Part shown: piece after piece, positions 53,170 to 56,131 of the stretch
Numbering within the stretch: position 1 is the stretch's first letter
Layout: every line of letters starts with the position of its first letter
Source: CAJOLV01 sp045631885
GTDB lineage: Bacteria; Bacillota_I; Bacilli_A; RFN20; CAG-826
NCBI GenBank assembly: GCA_045631885.1
Contig: JAZQVN010000001.1
Location: 1 to 56,131 of the forward strand
Direction: 5' to 3'
DNA length: 56,131 bases
Notes under the pieces: model-generated
Told to the model about the DNA's origin: nothing
The model's database searches: none
The model's input: the letters and a program-made list of their open reading frames with translations, nothing else
Made by a program: the position numbers and the translations under genes

Positions 53170-53184
53170 GCAACACGTTGTTGC
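53170..53184. promoter_or_regulatory. Palindromic operator candidate upstream of the XRE gene
   Basis: GCAACA-CGT-TGTTGC is an inverted repeat with six-base arms, 53 bases upstream of the XRE start. Unlike the hairpins nearby it has no T run, so an operator is likelier than a terminator; autoregulation is a reasonable guess. Confidence 0.4.
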
Positions 53185-53208
53185 GTTAAATCAAATTCAA
53201 AGAAAAGT

Positions 53209-53237
53209 AAAAAACAGCCCTGAATGTATCAGAGCTG
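53209..53237 (-). terminator. Hairpin terminator downstream of the repeat array
   Basis: On the minus strand CAGCTCTGA, loop TACAT and TCAGGGCTG (53237-53215) form nine pairs with one G-U, followed by TTTTTTAC. No gene lies directly upstream, only the four repeats, so it may end a short RNA carrying them. Confidence 0.65.
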
Positions 53238-53274
53238 TTATAAACGATTGGCAATAAGCTCCAAAATTAATACA

Positions 53275-53347
53275 AATGTTACAGCTTACCCGAAAATATG
53301 TTACAACAGCTTCCAAAAATGTTACAAGAATGAAAAAGAATGTTACA
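53275..53347 (-). repeat. Four ATGTTACA repeats at 21-22 bp spacing
   Basis: ATGTTACA occurs at 53276, 53298, 53319 and 53340 (plus strand), so the spacings are 22, 21 and 21 bases, two helical turns. Inside each unit other bases vary. The array lies between two terminators on the minus strand. Possible roles: a set of protein sites on one helix face, or the remains of a transposon end with repeated transposase sites (as at IS21-family ends). No transposase gene is visible. Confidence 0.6.
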
Positions 53348-53353
53348 GAAATG

Positions 53354-53375
53354 AAAAAGCCACTTTTCAGTGACT
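53354..53375 (-). terminator. Terminator of the TetR/flavodoxin/AKR operon
   Basis: On the minus strand GTCACT, GAAA tetraloop and AGTGGC (53375-53360), six pairs, followed by TTTTTC. It follows the aldo/keto reductase stop by ten bases. Confidence 0.8.
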
Positions 53376-53384
53376 TAATCATCA

Positions 53385-54233
53385 TTATTTGTTTTCGTAT
53401 GTTACTTTCCACGATGCGAAGTTTGCTAATGCCTCTTCGGTTCTGGTATACCTTCTTTCACCACTATTGAGTTTAGCGATTTGATTCATATCATCTTGGC
53501 TTAATGTGAAATCGAAGATATCGATATTGTCTTTGATGTGGTCGACGTTTTTACTGCCTGGGATGACAATAAATCCCATTTGAACATGCCATTTTAATAT
53601 GACTTGAGCAGTACTTTTATGATATTTACTAGCGATGTTAGTCACGATCGGGTTGTCTAATAACTCAGCCGTCATACCTTTGCCACCTAAAGGATACCAA
53701 GACATTATTTTAATATTTAATGGCTCTACAGCTTTTCTTAAATCAACTTGTGGGAAGAAGGGATGACATTCCACTTGTATCACTTGTGGTAAGACATCAA
53801 ATTCTTTTAATAAAGCTTCAATATATTCGCCTTCAAAATTAGAAACACCAATGCTTCTAATCTTACCTTCTTTATAGGCTTTGATTAATTGTTTATAACC
53901 ACTTCTCCAATTGTGCGTTGGCTGATGAAGGAATAATAAATCAATGTAATCTGTACCTAATCTCTCTAATGTTTCTTCTACAGCATGAGGGTTTTCATAT
54001 TCACTGGGCCATAATTTTGTGGATAAAAAGATATCTTCTCTTTTAACACCACTGGATTTCATACCACGACCCACCGCTCTTTCATTGCGATAGGCATTAG
54101 CGGTATCGATGAGGTGATAACCCATTTTAAGAGCTTCTCTCACACTATTTTCAGCATCACTAGGTTCTAATAGGAATGTTCCAATTCCTACGGATGGCAT
54201 CATAACACCATTATTAAGTTTAAATTCTTTCAT
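53385..54233 (-). CDS. Aldo/keto reductase
   Basis: 282 aa. Full AKR tetrad: Asp and Tyr in DTANAYRNE, Lys in LSTKLWP, His in LFLHQPTH; NADPH-binding end IPGSKNVDHIKDNI. Cytoplasmic (beta/alpha)8 oxidoreductase that reduces aldehydes or ketones, resembling 2,5-diketo-gluconate reductase types. It is the last gene of the operon, 15 nt after the other AKR. The natural substrate is not known. Confidence 0.93.
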   Translation of the reverse strand: MKEFKLNNGVMMPSVGIGTFLLEPSDAENSVREALKMGYHLIDTANAYRNERAVGRGMKSSGVKREDIFLSTKLWPSEYENPHAVEETLERLGTDYIDLLFLHQPTHNWRSGYKQLIKAYKEGKIRSIGVSNFEGEYIEALLKEFDVLPQVIQVECHPFFPQVDLRKAVEPLNIKIMSWYPLGGKGMTAELLDNPIVTNIASKYHKSTAQVILKWHVQMGFIVIPGSKNVDHIKDNIDIFDFTLSQDDMNQIAKLNSGERRYTRTEEALANFASWKVTYENK

Positions 54234-54248
54234 TTTTCGTTTCCTCTT

Positions 54249-55220
54249 TTATTCGTGTGGTAATGCACCCACGATGAAATGTGGATGATAATATTCTTCT
54301 AGATGTTTTATTTCTTCTTCGCTTAGTTCAATATCTAAAGCTGCAACAGCATCATCAAAATGTTTGACTTTAGATGAACCAACAATTGGGTTAGCGCCTT
54401 GATGGAGCAACCACGCTAAAGCGATTTGCGACATTGATACATTATGTTTATCCGCTATTTCTTTAACGGCTTTAACAATTTCTATATCCCATTCTTTGGC
54501 ATAATCATATTTTTGATGCATTACTTTATCAGTTGTGCTTCTTAAGGAATCACTATCCCAAGTAGGCCTTGATAAATGGCCACTAGCTAATGGAGAATAA
54601 GGAATTAAAGTGACGCCATATTGCTTGCAAACAGGGATCATGTCTCTTTCGTCTTCCCTATATAAAAGGTTGTAATGATTTTGCATGGTGCTAAATAATG
54701 TCCAACCATTCTTTTTGGCGATTTCTTGCATATTGTGGAATTGATATCCATACATTGCACTAGCTCCTATTGCTCTCACTTTCCCCGATTTAACAAGTTC
54801 ATTTAATGCCTCCATTGTTTCTTCCATCGGATGGTCGTAATCGAAACGATGGATCTGATATAAATCAATGTAATCAGTCTCTAATCTTTTAAGTGAGGCA
54901 TCACATTCTCTTAATATTGCTTCTTTAGATAATTTGCCTTCATTAAAGAACACTTTTGTAGCGATAACCACATCTTCTCTTTTTACACCTAATTCTTTTA
55001 ATGCACGTCCTAGGTATTCTTCACTTGTTCCATGGGAATAAACATTCGCCGTATCAAAGAAATTAATACCTAAATCAAGAGCGTGCTTAATGATTTCTTT
55101 AGAAGTTTCATAATCAAGTGTCCATTCTAAGAAATCTTTAGAAGGAACTCCAAAAGACATGCATCCAACACAAATTCTTGATACTTTAATACCAGTATTT
55201 CCTAATTCAACATATTTCAT
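54249..55220 (-). CDS. Aldo/keto reductase (YhdN/AKR11-like)
   Basis: 323 aa. Tetrad: DTANVYSHGTSEEYLG (Asp, Tyr), IATKVFF (Lys), YQIHRFD (His). The second half has PYSPLASGHLSRP and VGSSKVKHF, marks of the longer, general-stress type AKR. It follows the flavodoxin by two bases. It may act with flavodoxin as part of a redox or aldehyde stress response. Confidence 0.93.
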   Translation of the reverse strand: MKYVELGNTGIKVSRICVGCMSFGVPSKDFLEWTLDYETSKEIIKHALDLGINFFDTANVYSHGTSEEYLGRALKELGVKREDVVIATKVFFNEGKLSKEAILRECDASLKRLETDYIDLYQIHRFDYDHPMEETMEALNELVKSGKVRAIGASAMYGYQFHNMQEIAKKNGWTLFSTMQNHYNLLYREDERDMIPVCKQYGVTLIPYSPLASGHLSRPTWDSDSLRSTTDKVMHQKYDYAKEWDIEIVKAVKEIADKHNVSMSQIALAWLLHQGANPIVGSSKVKHFDDAVAALDIELSEEEIKHLEEYYHPHFIVGALPHE

Positions 55221-55222
55221 AA

Positions 55223-55735
55223 TTAAAGATTCTCCTTAATCCATCTTTCTAAAGAAGGTTTTGAACTGTTAACATTACTGCCAACAATCGAGAGCCCTGA
55301 TTTAACTTCTGCATTAGGAGCATATTTTTTAATATCTCTAACGATTGATGCAAGCCCACTACCTTCATGAGTGGAAAATGGCATAATGACTTTGCCTTTA
55401 AAATGTAATCTTTCTAATTGAGTAAACATTGGTTGAGGAAGTGTTCCCCAATAAATAGGTCCACCGATAAAAATGACATCATAATCATTAATGTTGTCTA
55501 AATATCTTTTAAGCTCTGGTAATTCACCTTTTCTTTGCTCTACTTGAGCTTCTTGGATGCAAGTTCGATAGTCCTTAGCGTAATCAACTTTTCTTTCAAC
55601 TTTGAATAAGTCCGCTCCAGTGATATTTTGGATGAATTCTGCCACTACTTCAGTATTGCCTTTAGAGATATATCTCATCGCACCACCAAAATAGTTTTCA
55701 TCCGCTCTTGAGAAATAAATAACTAATGCTTTCAT
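55223..55735 (-). CDS. Flavodoxin-family protein
   Basis: 170 aa. N-terminal phosphate-binding loop YFSRADENYFGGAM (FMN site, long variant), then IFIGGPIYWGTLPQPM and a strand with MPFSTHEGSG. FMN-bound electron carrier or quinone-type oxidoreductase. It lies eight bases behind the TetR-type gene, so the flavin protein and reductases are one unit under that regulator. Confidence 0.9.
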   Translation of the reverse strand: MKALVIYFSRADENYFGGAMRYISKGNTEVVAEFIQNITGADLFKVERKVDYAKDYRTCIQEAQVEQRKGELPELKRYLDNINDYDVIFIGGPIYWGTLPQPMFTQLERLHFKGKVIMPFSTHEGSGLASIVRDIKKYAPNAEVKSGLSIVGSNVNSSKPSLERWIKENL

Positions 55736-55743
55736 ATCTTTTA

Positions 55744-56131
55744 TTACTCCTTAAATTTATTTATATAATTCATAACAATTGGTAATGGATCGATATTACC
55801 ATCAGTGAAGCACCATAAATTAAGCGCACCATAATAGACACTGATAATTTCAACAGAAGTTTTTTCATCATATAGTTCTTTGACATAACCTAGGTCATAT
55901 GCGAGTTTAGATTTGCCATAAAAGCTACCTTGCACAGAATGAGAAAACCAGCCTTGCGCCATTCTTAAGCCACCTTCTTTAATGTGCTTTAAAGATTCAG
56001 AAAGGAAATGTTCTAATTTTTCATATTTTGAATAATTCCCATCTAATTTCATATCGTCATAGAAGAGATTAATTTGTTGCTCGATTAAATCTTCTTTGGA
56101 TTTGAAATGAATATAGAATGCTCCTTTCGAC
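55744..56131 (-). CDS. TetR-family regulator (5' end cut by the window)
   Basis: The coding frame runs to the edge at 56131, so the start is missing. The last visible N-terminal residues are SKGAFYIHFKSKEDLIEQQ, the recognition helix of TetR proteins; the rest is an all-helical ligand domain (KYEKLEHFLSESLKHIKEGG). The ATG at 56052 is internal. It is first in the operon with the flavodoxin and two aldo/keto reductases, which it probably controls. Confidence 0.9.
   Translation of the reverse strand, partial: SKGAFYIHFKSKEDLIEQQINLFYDDMKLDGNYSKYEKLEHFLSESLKHIKEGGLRMAQGWFSHSVQGSFYGKSKLAYDLGYVKELYDEKTSVEIISVYYGALNLWCFTDGNIDPLPIVMNYINKFKE

Noticed and set aside
53275..53347. CRISPR array
   Set aside because: The repeat unit is only eight to nine bases and the period 21-22, far too short for CRISPR repeats and spacers; no cas genes are in the window.
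53197..53412. 71-codon frame on the minus strand
   Set aside because: It overlaps the AKR gene end, runs through two terminator hairpins and the repeat array, and has no ribosome site.

Overview
The window looks like the chromosome of a low-GC Firmicute, probably an uncultured gut-type member of the Bacilli near Erysipelotrichia and the Mollicutes relatives. Grounds: A+T-rich DNA, tightly packed overlapping operons, strong AGGAGG-type ribosome binding sites, Gram-positive lipoprotein signals, and gut-type glycan genes (GH2, GH53). The standard genetic code applies: a TGA stop overlaps a GTG start at 45023-45026, Trp is TGG, and the tRNA-Trp anticodon is CCA. No rRNA operon, phage, intact IS or CRISPR array was seen.

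Layout. (1) 1-1700: a GC-rich, 6S-like RNA candidate, an internally duplicated lipoprotein and tRNA-Trp. (2) 1688-7581: a minus-strand operon of a very large MORN/AAA+/AAA+/trypsin fusion, cysK, tsaC, a Nudix gene and yqeY. (3) 7706-13271: GDPD and MFS transporter, HAD phosphatase, YdeI-like protein and two membrane proteins. (4) 13333-19078: two tRNAs, an M6 metalloprotease lipoprotein, a TtcA-GNAT fusion, and a membrane-protein/LemA pair. (5) 19200-22063: PepC, MgtC, a tRNA-Glu/tRNA-Asn pair facing a decayed inverted copy of itself, and ACP. (6) 22146-26781: an eight-gene Tad-like pilus/secretion operon, including a 53-aa pilin-like gene that is easy to miss. (7) 26973-33654: guanylate kinase-like protein, HflX, SDR, two CorC/HlyC paralogs and a Pro/Glu-rich membrane protein. 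(8) 33785-38416: Fur-type regulator with a His-rich metal exporter, GpmA, a small unknown gene, and an unknown/NfeD/SPFH operon. (9) 38511-48517: GH2 enzyme, DUF308-like protein, a TetR-controlled iron/metallophore ABC importer with a methyltransferase, and a secreted GH53 galactanase. (10) 48544-56131: heterodimeric ABC exporter, XRE/zinc-ribbon regulator with a frameshift, two aldo/keto reductases, a flavodoxin and a TetR regulator cut by the window edge.

Most notable: the four-module MORN/AAA+/AAA+/protease protein; the palindromic tRNA ghost (21511-21589 against 21624-21760); the Tad-like operon, which shares an identical 20-nt leader containing a competence-box-like element with a gene 9.7 kb away; the TtcA-GNAT fusion; and four ATGTTACA repeats at 21-22 bp spacing between two terminators. 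Several genes sit 6-9 nt after a perfect TATAAT, suggesting leaderless mRNAs. All functions are inferred from sequence by eye; no database search was run.
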